From assembly GCA_021397835.1 (NCBI GenBank), contig JAJFZO010000256.1, positions 2,464,501 to 2,528,500 of the forward strand: 64,000 bases of DNA, in the 5' to 3' direction. Each line of letters begins with the position of its first letter. Within the stretch, counting starts at the first letter, position 1. The stretch is from Moringa oleifera (taxonomy: Eukaryota; Streptophyta; Magnoliopsida; Brassicales; Moringaceae). Position numbers and translations under genes: made by a program. The notes under the pieces are model-generated. The model was not told the origin of the DNA. It ran no database searches and was given only the letters and a program-made list of their open reading frames with translations. This document shows, in pieces, positions 13,135-25,100 of this stretch.

Positions 13135-14060
13135 TTAGCTCATAGCTTATGAGTCGGTCTGTTTACGGTTCCATTTTTTGGGTTTTAATTTGATTTATTT
13201 ATTAATAAAATCAGATTATGGTTGTTTATTTGAAAAATGGATCGAGCTGTTCATTTGAAGGGTCGAGTCATAGTTATGTTAGTTTATTGAATTAAACACG
13301 AGATATGATTGAATTATATTTGGTTTAGTCCGTTATGATCAAAAAATTAGTTATATTTAAAATGATTAATTAAAGTTAATTAATAAATTTTATTTTGATA
13401 CATATAATTAAATTAATTTATAATTATTATTTGTTAAATATTTATAAAATTTATTTAATTAAATTATTATATAAATTTTATTTTAATACATGTAATTGAG
13501 TTAGTTTATAATCATTATTTGTTAAATACAAGAATGAGTTTAACATTTATATTTATATGAGTTAGTTTATAATCATTATTTGTTAAATACAAGAATGAGT
13601 TTGACATTTATATTTATATGTTTGAAAGATTATTATTTGTTAAATACGAGAATGGGTTTGACACTTATATTTATATGTTTGAAAGATTAGTATTTGAGGA
13701 ATAAAATTTATATGTTTAAAAGATTGGTATTTGATGAATAAAAAAAATATAAAATTAAAAAAATAACATGACAGTTAATAAATATCAACCGATTCTTATA
13801 TAAAGTTATATAATCTTTTAATTTAAAAAGATGCTTTTTAAATAATAAAATTGAACATATCGCAAGTGAGTAAAAAAATTATGTAATGTTTTTATTAAGC
13901 TTATATAAAACTTAAATAAAATTTATTTAAAATTTAAAAATAACATATAAAATTCAAATTTTAAAAATAATTAAGCTCATATAAATATATATAGGTCATA
14001 TATTATTAAAATGAGTGAATTTAACCGATTTATTAATCCAAAAACCTATATGGTAATGAG
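13135..14060 (+). repeat. Dispersed AT-rich repeat family B, copy 1
   Basis: The stretch ATTAATAAATTTTATTTT followed by a diverged TTAATTTATAAT block recurs in the same order at 46480-47600. Both copies start with a motif like GATTTATTTATTAATAA and GATCGA-containing sequence. They end near short phrases such as AACCGAT. No open reading frame and no clear terminal repeats are visible. It may be a non-autonomous element. Confidence 0.5.
13498..13690 (+). repeat. 61-bp tandem repeat, two near-identical copies plus a degenerate third
   Basis: The unit beginning GAGTTAGTTTATAATCATTA starts at 13498 and again at 13559, 61 bases later. The two copies differ at only one or two positions. A third partial copy (ATTATTTGTTAAATAC at 13632) has more changes. 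It lies inside the dispersed repeat copy, and near-identity points to a recent duplication. Confidence 0.9.
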
Positions 14061-14641
14061 CCGGGCCAAGTTTGAGCTCGATCCGTTACCAAGCATGAGA
14101 TTGAGTACCAAGGAAGAATCTGACTTCCAGCCTGCCCACAGGATCCTATTATAAGCAGTCCAAAACAGGCAAGCATCAAATATGTGTGCATGAAACATAA
14201 AATTGGATTTGCCCACTTGAAAAAAAAATTGAAAAATCTGTAAGTTTTGACTTACCCACATGAAAAAAAAAATTGAAATTACCTACATGGAAGGAAGACT
14301 TGACAATTGCTCTTATACTCAAAAGAGTTTAATACCTTTTCTGTTTTACTTGGATCCAAGTGATTGTGTTTAGGGTTGAAATTCAAATTCTAGGGAGGAT
14401 TAGATCCAAAGAAAAAGAGCAGGAAAGAAAATGGAAGCCATGAACATCTATTTACAGCTCAAACCAAGTACATGCAAGAACAATAGCAATAGCAATTGCA
14501 GAGTAAAACAGAGAAGAAACAACTTAGGTAGATAAGACATCTTATAGTAATCACAACCAGGACTGACACTTTCCAGGCCATTAAGACTCAAGAAGGAAGG
14601 CAACACCCTCCTGCAAGCTCAGGTCTTCCTGGCATGGCTCC

Positions 14642-16790
14642 TCACCAAGGGCTCCTCAAGGTCTTGGACATCCTGATTGTGTCCTCATTGTAGTACTCAA
14701 GGCCCCGTCCAGGTGGTGCTCCACCACCGCGCTCTTCAGGCGGGGCTGCAGCTGGTGCAGGCAATATAACAGCTTCAGGCTGAGCGTCAAGCACAGCACG
14801 AATCCGGTCCTCGCTGACACCGAACGCAGCTGCGAGCTGAGGGCCATTTAACACACGTAGAACTGAGTTTGCACCCACGAGGAACTGAGGCCGGTTCTCG
14901 CGAGCTGAAGTGGTGAACCCGAAGAACTCGAAAGGGCCTGCTCTGGATGCAATTTGGCAGAAGGCGAAGTACCTTGGAACCCAGAAGACGTCTCCTGGTG
15001 ATACGTCTGCAACCATGGCGGATGTTCCATCTGGATTTACAATCTGTATCCTGCCTGTTCCTCTCAACACAATTCCATACTCTGTCGCTGTTGGATTTAC
15101 ATGTGGAGCCAACATTGATCCCTGGATTCACAAGTTAAAGAATAAGAACCAAGTTGGGTGAACTAAGAAGGTGAGTTAAAGCACAAACAAAGCCTGTTAC
15201 CCCGGTGAGATTGACCAGATAAACCCCAATGCCAGAGTTTCTGAGGGGTCCATAATCAGAGTCATCAACGGCAATGCTCCATCCATAGTTGTTCCTGAAG
15301 TCTGGCGGGGCCCTGTAGAGGTTGTGAGGGTCAGGACAATCGTCATCACCATGATCATGTCTACCATGACGATCATGACCATGATGATGATCATGACCCT
15401 TTTTATTGTGCTCTCCAAAGAGCGAACCCAGTAGGGCTCTCCACGACCAAGTTGCCTGTTCTTGATCTTGCTTGCAGTCCTCCATTTTCTTTAGACGTTG
15501 CAGCCTCTCTTGCTCCTTAAGCTGCAGGAAGTTAGTCCAGATGGTTGGAGCACGTTCAGTCACATATACTATTGGACCCCTCGATTTCCTGCTGAAAATA
15601 TCTCTTAAGGAAGCTGCTGAGACCTGCCATAGAAAGATCAAGCATCTATCCATATGATAATCTGTACGAACAATGTAAAATTGTATATTTCAGACAGAAA
15701 GTGTAGATTTTTTTGCTTACATTGAATGCATTTGCTAGAGTTTCAGGCCCAAAACCAGCCAGGATAGACTGATTAGTTCCTCCACCGACATAGAAAGACT
15801 AACCAAAAGTAAGAAAAAGAAATGAAACAGTGTTACTGACGATAACTTGCTAACCAATCCTAACAGGAGTAATTAAGCTTGATTAAGAAATTGATGAACC
15901 TGGAAGGGACCAAGTCCCAGGCTCTCAGACGGGTCAATGCTGCAGATGATCTGAAGCCTCTGGCCTTCCCTGGTGTTCACCAGGTAGAACATTGAACCGG
16001 CTGGAATCTGGAAGACGTCACCGGCTGTCAACCGCTTCTCCACGAGTCTGTCTCCACATATCCATCCCAGTGTACCTTCCCCTGGCAAAGTTTATCAGTT
16101 TCAATTAGTACCCATCAGTGCCTGTTTCAGAAGGGTTCCTGGGTCTCATTTCTTTCTGAAAATTGTTGCTTAATAGGGCAATCTTTGCTTAGTATTTTAA
16201 GACTGTTTTGTTTTTTAGGATCATAAAAAGATGGAAGTGAAGATTTGTTTACCTCTGCGAACGAAGAGGATCAAGGTGGAGTCAAGATACTGAGGGACAA
16301 AAAGGCTCTTGGGTTCCATGGTAATGAACCCGATGTGCAAAGGCCTCTGTACGATTCTGCCTCCGTGGCTCTTCACCACTCTGACAAATCCGGCATCAGT
16401 CCTTACCACCGTCACCGAGTCCTGCAACAAGAACTTCCGCTGCCCGCCGGGACCAGCACTCCGTCCTCCCGGCCCAGCACTCCCTCCCCCACCTGGGCCA
16501 GCACCCCCTCCCCCACCTGGGCCAGCGCTCCCTCCCCCACCTGGGCCAGCGCTCCCTCCCCCACCTGGACCAGCACCCCCTCCACCACCTGGACCAGCAC
16601 TCCCTCCACCACCTGGACCAGCACTTCCTCCTCCTACGGGACCGGCACCTCCTCCCGGTCCTCTCTCTTCCCTATCCCAATGTCCTTCCCTCTCTCCCCG
16701 TTCTTCCCCTTCTCCATACCCAATCGCCAAGGTCACCCCATAGCAGCACACGATCAATATCAGCAAAACCGTCACTCTATTTCCCCCCAT
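14642..16790 (-). CDS. Vicilin-like seed storage protein (bicupin), At2g28490-like (5 exons, 566 aa)
   Basis: Exons on the minus strand are 16253-16790, 15900-16081, 15721-15798, 15201-15623 and 14642-15121, with GT-AG junctions and matching phases. Residues 1-23 form a signal peptide (MGGNRVTVLLILIVCCYGVT), so the product enters the secretory path, probably to protein storage vacuoles. Residues about 44-112 are eight-residue Gly repeats. The first cupin has IGFITMEPKSLFVPQYLDS and GEGTLGWICGD. A linker carries a His/Asp-rich insert, and the second cupin has HVNPTATEY and GDVFWVPRYFAF. An in-frame ATG at 16907 would add 39 residues, but the 16790 ATG starts the signal peptide. An upstream RY/G-box cluster fits seed expression. 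The role as nutrient reserve is family knowledge. Confidence 0.9.
15336..15410 (-). other. Histidine/aspartate-rich insert of the vicilin linker
   Basis: Exon 4 encodes a run of HDHH, HGHD, RHGRHDHG and DDD segments between the two cupin domains. The coding DNA is a simple-sequence run rich in ATG/CAT triplets, which suggests growth by slippage. Histidine clusters of this kind can bind Zn, Cu or Ni; that is inference. Confidence 0.8.
16448..16660 (-). repeat. 24-bp coding minisatellite (GPGGGGSA repeats) in vicilin exon 1
   Basis: On the plus strand the unit reads like CCAGCGCTCCCTCCCCCACC plus four bases, repeated about seven times. It encodes tandem eight-residue blocks GPGGGGSA or GPGGGGGA. 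Opposite-strand proline-rich frames here are shadows of this repeat. Confidence 0.9.
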
Positions 16791-16893
16791 TGTAACTCCC
16801 TTCCGATATCTCCAATGGCTTCTCTCTCTGCTGCAGGTGGCTTCTCCCCTCTCCGAAAAAGGAAGTGGGTGCTTAAGTAGTGGGCAAAAGATT

Positions 16894-16923
16894 GCATGCA
16901 GCAGCACACGTGCCCTTCATGCA
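16894..16923 (-). promoter_or_regulatory. RY (CATGCA) and G-box/ABRE cluster upstream of the vicilin gene
   Basis: About 105-135 bp upstream of the start codon lie the RY palindrome GCATGC (16894-16899), a G-box CACGTG inside ACACGTG (16907-16912), and a second CATGCA (16918-16923). RY elements bind B3 factors (ABI3/FUS3/LEC2) and G-box/ABRE elements bind bZIP factors in seed-protein promoters. No canonical TATA box is obvious between this cluster and the ATG. Confidence 0.7.
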
Positions 16924-19900
16924 GAGTTCGTGGGTTTTGCTGGCAGATTCATGCTTAGACAGTTATCTGCCAAGAACGACCAAACTGTTTGTTCACTGCA
17001 AGACAAGATCTTTCTCTTACATTATCTACGAAACCCTGATTTTTCCCTGTATCCATCTGATAAACTTAACTGCTAAGTTTTCTTTGCATCTCTTTCAATG
17101 CCATCGTTAACTTTTGCCTCTTTTTTCTCTTGCTGACGCTTTGATAACCAGGGTGACAAACATATGATAATGTTAAATTTTAGTTTTATATGAATTTGGG
17201 TATGAAGAAATGAGATCTCTTTTGCTAAATTGGAAGAAAAATTGGCAAGATTGTGAGACTTTCTTTTGGGGCAAGAATAAGAGATTTTGATCCAATTACA
17301 TGCTTAAATGTTTGTTAACGGTGATTTTTCAAAAACCCAATTAGTAAAAATGGTTAGATTTTGAGTTCAGACAATAATTTTGTGGAATTAAGAGATAATT
17401 AATCAAATTGAAATAGTACTATTTTGAGTAACAAAATTTATTGAATGTTTTATGGCCGAAAGACAAGCACTATCACTTGGTAAATGGTAACCCAAGTTGA
17501 ATAATGGCAATGGGCTGGGCTCAATTGGTTCCTTATGTTCTTAGGGTTTCTGTGAATTGGGTTTTAGCAGGTTCAAGCAAAACCAATGTGATTTGCAGTC
17601 CGAACAAATTTGACAGCTTGAGCTTGGCCCAACTTGCACACAGTAAACAAAAACAGCGTCATAGAACAAAGAGAAATCCTTTTTGTAGAGCCTACTTAAA
17701 TTCAGAGTCATCATTAGGTCATCACCCATGATTCCACCCGATCGATTTTATTTTCTTATTTTTTAAATAATTAATTAGATTTAAATTATATATTTTATAA
17801 TTATATGAATTGTGAGTTTTGAATTTTAAATTGGATCGTTCAATGAATCAGACTCATCAGATTAATTAAATAGATTAATGTTTAACTTTATATAATTCAT
17901 TTCAAATTTAATTAATTTATATATCAAATTTTATAAATCTATAAAATTAACCAATTCAAACAATTCACAATAAGTATATTTTTAATTTATACATTTTTAT
18001 AAATATAAATAACGTTCATATATTTATTTTTAATTTAAATATTATTAATATTATTTAAAATTTATTTTATAACTAAATTACAATACATGATATGATATTA
18101 CTATGAATCGCATTCGCTATTGTAAAAAGCTCGTTGAGTTTTCTTAAAGTTAAGATTGAGTTATGATTTTGTGAATCGCATCAACTCGATTTAATGAATT
18201 GCAGAACTTCAACTAAGAAAATTAATTTTTTTATATTATATATATTTTAATTTATCTTATCAAAAATTTCATAAAAATGTTTATAAGTTTAAAATAAAAT
18301 TAAAATATATTTAATTTTTTAAATAATAATAATATATTTTAATTTTATAATTATTTAAAATAATATTTAACATAAATTAAATTAATATGTTAAGTTCAAT
18401 ATGGTACTGCATCAATTACAATATTTGATTTGACATACTTTTTCATATTAACATCTTTTTTAAATTTTAACAAAATATATAAAAGTTTATAAATAAAACA
18501 GATACAATATAATGATATATAATCAAATTTAAGTTCGCATTAATTTTTCATGCATAATTTAAAGCCGTAAAAAAGTATTACAATATAAGTAACCTTAAAT
18601 CAAAAAATATTTACAATGTTAATGTAATGTGATATATGCCAATCAGATACTAAATCATACAGATTGCTGGAATAAACCTTCACATGATACCTAAAACAAA
18701 AAATCTATAAATTGAAGATTGCTATTCATAAAAAAACATACAAACCAGCCCTAAAAAATCTTGGTCCCAAATTGCTTAATCAGTTACTAATTAATTAAAA
18801 ATACCCATCAAAATTGTCGATTAGGGTTCTAATTAATTACATGCACATTGTAGCTTGGGCACGTTCAAATTAACAGTGATTGATATGAATAGATTATAAT
18901 CTTCATTAATGTCAAACTATGAACACAGTGCCTTAATTGGTCTATTAAAAATAAGGCAAAGAAAGTGTTTTCTTGTCTCAATCTGCTTAAAATTGTAGAC
19001 AAAACCATGGGAAGAAGAGCTTGAAACACAGAAGGAGATGCTTTCTGCTCTTATAATTGGCATTGACTAATCTGCTCTTCTTCTTCTTCTTCTTCTTCTA
19101 CCTCGGTTCTCTTTCCAAGATGTATTGAAAGATGTGATTAGGGTTCATTAATCTCGAAGTAAAGATTCGGTTTCAATTTTGATTAAGGAAACTTTGATCA
19201 GTTAAATTTCTATGGTTTCATCGATATTTATGGGTTTAATTAAATTTTAATGTATAAATTATATACTACAATTTTAATTGATTTTTAATGTCTAATATAT
19301 AGTTTTTATACACTTAAGTCGATGCAATGTCATGTTATGTCGATTTGTAGAATCAATTCTTAATTACATAAAAACTATGTCTCAATATGATAAGAAAAAA
19401 TTAACCATAAGATAATTTGCTTCTAAATATGTTAAAAAATAAAAATTAAACATTTTACATTTACCGAGAGACTCTTTGATACTCAAATCATTATTCAAAA
19501 AACAAGAGAAAACAAATAAAAAATATCTTTAGTTTTTGGTATAATTTACTTGGCTTTCAATTTATAATTAATATAAAAAATTTATAATTTGACTATACAA
19601 AAATGTTTTCAAATACATTGTAATCTCACTCGAATTAATTTTGTATGTTTGTCTTTGATCTCAATTATTTTTTTTGGATCAAAATTTTTAATTGATGTGA
19701 ATATACTAATTTTTTAAAAAATTATAATATGTGTTATTTTAATAAGATCAATTATTTTTATAAATTTTAAATTAAATTATAAATTATAAAATATCTATTT
19801 TAACAACCCCTTAAAAAAAATTGAATGAATAGATGATTTTTATCTCATTCTTTTAACTTCTATAAAAACTTAAGCTTCTCAATGCTTGGAAGCAAAAAAA

Positions 19901-21570
19901 AAAAAAAGCTAAAATTTGACATTCTAAATGAAGGAAGGAGAAAGACATAAAATTTGCCAATTTATACAATTTAAGAGAGATGAGAATCTTTAATTTCTCG
20001 ATGGGATGATATATTTATTTATGTTATGCAGTAAATCAAATGGGTTGAAGCAGATAGAATCTTTGTTTGTTTTGGATTAAACAACCTAATTAATGCAGCC
20101 CCCTATGTTGTTTTTTAATTTTTTATTTTTAACACAAATTACCACAAGCCCATAAGCATGTCTGTCACTTCCTATTTGAATATCCATATGCTTGCCTTGC
20201 TCAAGAGCCATGATCTCTCTCTCTCTCTTAAAAAATAATTATGCGTTTAATTATAATTATCTGTTCTTATCGATGTTGGTAACTTAGGACTAAATATCTT
20301 TCTGGCATGTAATTGTGCTAATCTCATTGTATTTGACCTTCACTTTGGACAAAATTAGAAACTTCTTTTAAGATACAAAGAATCTTTCAATTAAGTTAGA
20401 CCAATGACTAAACTTAATTACATTGTATAATAAAGGATAAATATAAAATAAAATTTATTTTTATTTAAATTATAATATATAAATTAAATTAGTTGTATAT
20501 TCCATATTTTAATTTAACTAAAAATAAATTTTGATTCAAATAATTAAAAAAATAAAAATATTTTTATTATTAAAATATTTAAAAATAATTTGAATAAATT
20601 ATTTCGTTTATTTCAAGTTCATATCCTAAATTTAAACAATTTTTAACTCATTAAATATTTTTTGTTTTTTAGAATTTTTGATAATATAATTTTTTTAAAA
20701 AAAAATTAATAATAAAAGTTGTATATAATAAATTCAGTTAAAAATACCGTGAAAAACACAATTTTGTAACGATGTAATCTGGATTATTAAAATTTGATAT
20801 CATAAAACACAGTTGAAAATGATACCAAATTTCCTAAATTTTCTCCTCCTAAGTTGATCTCATCATCACTTTAGGTCTTTAAAGTTATCTGCAAAAGAGT
20901 AACGGGGGGCCTTGCACACGTGCAACTTTGTAATTACTGTTGTTGGATTTACTTTTTAGTTGGAGCAACTACAGCTTCTCTAGTCATACCCACCAGCAAT
21001 GATCAATCTGCACTGAAAAGTGTTTCAGAAAGATTTTCTGGGCTGTTGACCATTTTCCCTCTCGTTTTCTTTCTGGGTTTCTCTTTCTGTTTTCTTCTTC
21101 AAAAGACAAGAAGCTTTTCTTAGCATTTCTTAACCAGTCATTTCATGTCAAGCATCCATTTTGGTTGTCGTTTTGACTCCTCTTCTTCACCTTTCAGCCC
21201 TTTTAAGGCTCTGCTTTCTCTTTTCTAAGTGCTCCACCCTTTTGAGGCCAGAGGGCCATTATCTTTTGCTCCTTTTTTTGAAATTTTGAGTCATCTAAAC
21301 TGATCTGAATCCGTTATTTAGATGCATCTTTAAGTTTGAAACTATTTTAATACGTTGAAATTCACATTTAGATATATAAAAATAACTTTTTTAATTCTTT
21401 TAATGTGATCATATTAACAAAAATTTAAAATTTAACCAAATTTCAAGTAAAAAAAAAAAACAAACAAGGTGGGTCTAGATCACAAATTTTTTACGTACTG
21501 TTAGAGAGTTAGAAGGGCATGAGAACTTGGTGTGGAAAGTTTGTACGTCTCTGCAAATTGCATGAACTGT
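16924..21570. other. Intergenic spacer, AT-rich, without genes
   Basis: Short open frames occur but none has splice context, homology that I recognise, or codon pattern. Around 17740-18000 there is a fragment like dispersed family B (GGATCGTTCAATGAATCA-type block). A CTT run lies at 19077-19099 and a short CT run near 20215-20229. The rest is AT-rich filler. Confidence 0.6.
19077..19099 (+). repeat. (CTT)n microsatellite
   Basis: About eight CTT units in gene-free sequence. Confidence 0.9.
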
Positions 21571-21573
21571 TGC

Positions 21574-21583
21574 TATATATAAG
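21574..21583 (+). promoter_or_regulatory. Candidate TATA box of the DUF547 gene
   Basis: TATATATAAG lies about 600 bp upstream of the start codon at 22186. The long leader implied fits with a candidate 5'-UTR intron (GTGAGT at 21976, acceptor TTTCAG ending at 22131). Position and sequence are the only support. Confidence 0.4.
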
Positions 21584-22185
21584 AGTAGTGACCTCCCTGT
21601 TTTTTTGTCTCTTTGTATCTTTTGAGTATCATCGGCAATCAAAAAGCCACAACCGGATTTGCTTCTTTTAATGCAATACAAAAAGCACACCATTGCAAAA
21701 GCTTCAAAGCTGACTTAGCTTTCTGAGACAAGCGACAAGTCAAAAATACATCCACCCTTTTGAAGCACTACTGTATATCTACGTACTGGGAAGCCATAGC
21801 TGCACATGTTATTTCTTGGGATTACTTATTCCTGATTAATACCATGGATGTCAAAATGACAGAATGTTTGTTTTTTCTTCCTTTTGGGTTTGGATTTGAT
21901 ATGTAAAATCTGAATGCCCATTTGGTATTTTTGAACCCGTGGGATTCGATTCAGCTTTGGGAGAACCCGTTTGCGGTGAGTAGTCTCACTCTACCAGTGT
22001 GTTTGCTATGGCAAATGAGCAGTGTTTACCCGGTAACAATTAATGTTTCTTGGAATTTTCCTTCAAGCAGTTGGTTTTTTCTCTGTTTGAGTTCTTGTCA
22101 TTATCTCATGGTGCATTTAATGCTGTTTCAGCGAATTTTCAACTGTTGGCTGACTGGTTTGTAGACAGCTTGCGGTACCATACTA

Positions 22186-25100
22186 ATGCCAGAAGTAAAT
22201 TGGCGGGGTTCTAATTTAAAGGAATTCAAGTTCATGGAAGCAAGAATTTCAGGACACAAGCGTACTAACAGGTAGCTTTCTTGCTCCTCATACACCAGTT
22301 CGGTTTCTCCATTTTCATCTTCTGTAAACAATGTTTGCTTGAGCTTCAACTGATCCTAGTAATGAGTTATTGAGTTCGAATTCTTCTCTGTGAATTCTGT
22401 CTCTAATCATGAAAACAGTATTGGCCCATTTGGGGAAACATTATGTCCATATAACCTGTTTGATGATTTGACTCCTTGGCACCTTAAAGCTAGTTTTCCT
22501 GTTAGTAGTCTGACAAATTCTGAAGTAGGCTGTTCAGGGAATGTGAAGCTGTTTAAAGAGAAGTTCAAATCATATCTTTCATGGCTTCGCAAAGAATAAA
22601 ACGACGATTCATTTTGATGCATTTGTATTGACAATTTGTGTTATATTCCATTATTGACAGTGATCCACTTCGAAGAAAAGTTGAGAATGATAAACTAAGT
22701 ACCATCTACGAAGCTTCTCATTGTCTGGAGTTGGTAAGAATTTAAGATTACTTTTTTCTTTTCGGTTTGTTTCATTAATGCTTGAAGGAAGAACATGTTG
22801 CTTTTGTCTCCTGAAAAATGTTTTCCTGTACTGTCTCAAGCACTGGCCATGTTCATGTTACCATGCTAAGCAATGTTAGTAGCTACAGATCGATACCAAG
22901 ATCTCTCGCTTCAGAAATTAGAGTGAATTCTCTGCTCATTTATAAGTGTTGCTTATCAAACTTCTATCTTGTGAAAGGAAATGGGAAAGCAGAAGGGCAG
23001 AGACGAAGCTAAGAAGAGACAATGCCAGAAAGCTGAGGTTCAAGACTCTTTAAAGCAAGAGGTAAGATCTGAATTTATCTGATCCATTCCTGTTTGGACT
23101 ATCTATGAAAGTTACACGTAGAGTTTCAACTTAGTTCTATAACAAGACTCAATAACTTCTTTGCATAAAATCCATGTGAGGCTGAGAAATTTTTCTTCAC
23201 TCTTCTCTGCAGATTTCAGAGCTTCAAGAACGACTACATGATCAATATGTGGTTCGCAGCGCATTGGAGAAGGCACTAAGTTATAGGCCACTTTCCTATG
23301 ATATTACAGATGACAAGTCCATCCCCAAGGTAAGTCCTTTATGCGCAAAGCAGTTTATCAATGCAGCACTGCCATTCTAGATGTATTTTTTCCTTGTCAT
23401 TTAACTTCTTTTAGTGTGAAAATGGTTACCCAGGCTACTAATTTCAACCATATTTCTGCCTAATTTACAAATCTATAGCTGAAGATTTAGGCTTAATGAT
23501 GCATTGAACTTGTTAACACTTAGCTGGGTGTTTGAAGAAGAATAATGACAAAGCTAAGAACTTGCTAATATTGTTTCTCTTCTGGGTTTTCTTGCTTGCT
23601 ACTTCATAACTCAACTGAACATACTTGGTCTACCATCTTATACTCCTTTGGCTTAATTTTAGGCGGCACAGGAGCTAATCAAGGAAGTTGCACTGCTAGA
23701 ACTAGAAGTTGTGTATTTGGAGCAGTACCTCCTTTCTTTGTACCGAAAAACTTTCGATCAAGGAATATCATCTGTATTGACAACAAATGGAAGACACAAA
23801 TCAAACTGTGAAGGAATGTATGCAGAAGTTCCCGGCTGTGATATCATGTCAGAGAAAGAAAACTCAGTTTTCCAATCCAGGATTCTCATGACACCTAGAA
23901 ATTCAGTGGGCAATCCTCCAAAGGAAAGCAGTGACGTTTTGAGACAACAGGAGCTGCTGGATTCTGGTATTCACCGCAGCCACTCCTCACTATCTCACCG
24001 TTCAGCTTATTCTGCTAGAATGTCTCCTTCATCGAAAGCTGTAGCTAGAGCTCTTGATTCATACCACTCTCTTCCTTTGTCAATGCTCGAGGTAAACTAA
24101 ACGTGGAAAAATGATGTCTCTAATGGATTCCTTGTTGTTCCCAATTTTTCTTCTGGTTTAGCAACATCACTTCATAGTTTTCTGTCTTATTGATGTGAAA
24201 TGCATTAATTATATATTGTTTTTTCTTCAGCAAGCTCAAACAGATTCTTCAAACAGAGAATGTCTGGCGATGCATCTTGGCATCTCTGATCATGTTCCTG
24301 ATACATCAAACTGGCTTTCTGAGGAGATGATCAAGTGCATTTCATCCATATATTGTGAACTTGCAGACCCACCTTTGATCGATCGAGATTACCTCTTCTC
24401 TCCAGTTTCATATTCATCATCAACAGATATGTTTTCTTCACGAGAGCAGGCTGATATCCGGAGCCAGCAGTGGGGAAATTTCTCATCTTTCAATGCACAT
24501 CTTGATAACCCCTTTCACATTGGAGAATCCAAGGAATTCAGCGGCCCATACAGCAGAATGGCCGAGGTGCAATGGATACAAAGAGAGAAGCAGGACTCAA
24601 GAGATACCCAATATAAGCTAGGACATTATAGGTAACCATTCTCTCTTTACTAAATCCTGTGACATCTGCTTTTCCAGGATACATGATTAATTTTCTCCTG
24701 CAAATGGATGGAAATGAGTGTAACAGTTCTCCATTTCAGGTCACTTGTTTATCGGTTGGAAGAAGTTAATCCAAGAAAAATGAAACATGAGGAGAAGCTA
24801 GCATTCTGGATTAACGTTCACAATGCTCTGGTGATGCATGTAATGTTCAAATCTTGGTATCTCCTTCGCTATAATTTTGTGCTTTCACCATCAAGAAATG
24901 CAACCTTCTTTTCTCTGTTTGTCTTACAGGCATTTTTGGTATATGGGATTCCAAAAAATAACCTGAAAAGAATAACTTTGATACTCAAGGTGAGCATAGC
25001 TTCTCTACTTGAACTTAAGAAAAGGAAATGACCTGAAATTTTGCACTTATAAGCATGTTGAAAATCTAGGCTGCATATAATGTGGGTGGCCAAAGCATCA

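Larger units (their letters stand above)
12789..14641. other. 3' UTR then repeat-rich spacer
   Basis: The first 250 or so bases are probably the Ariadne 3' UTR. Beyond about 13135 lies a dispersed repeat copy containing a 61-bp tandem array (separate entries). From about 14400 the vicilin 3' UTR begins on the minus strand. No other gene is seen. Confidence 0.6.

Noticed and set aside
16245..16880. Proline/serine-rich plus-strand proteins over the vicilin exon
   Set aside because: They are antisense shadows of the Gly-rich minisatellite; the minus-strand frame has the signal peptide, cupin domains and splice phases.
16791..16907. Upstream ATG at 16907 as the vicilin start
   Set aside because: It would place 39 residues before the signal peptide and overlaps the RY/G-box promoter module.
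22390..22599. 69-codon frame between DUF547 exons 1 and 2
   Set aside because: Exon 1 joins exon 2 at 22661 in phase with the family sequence (KRTNSDPLRRKVE), so this frame is intronic; no domain is recognised.
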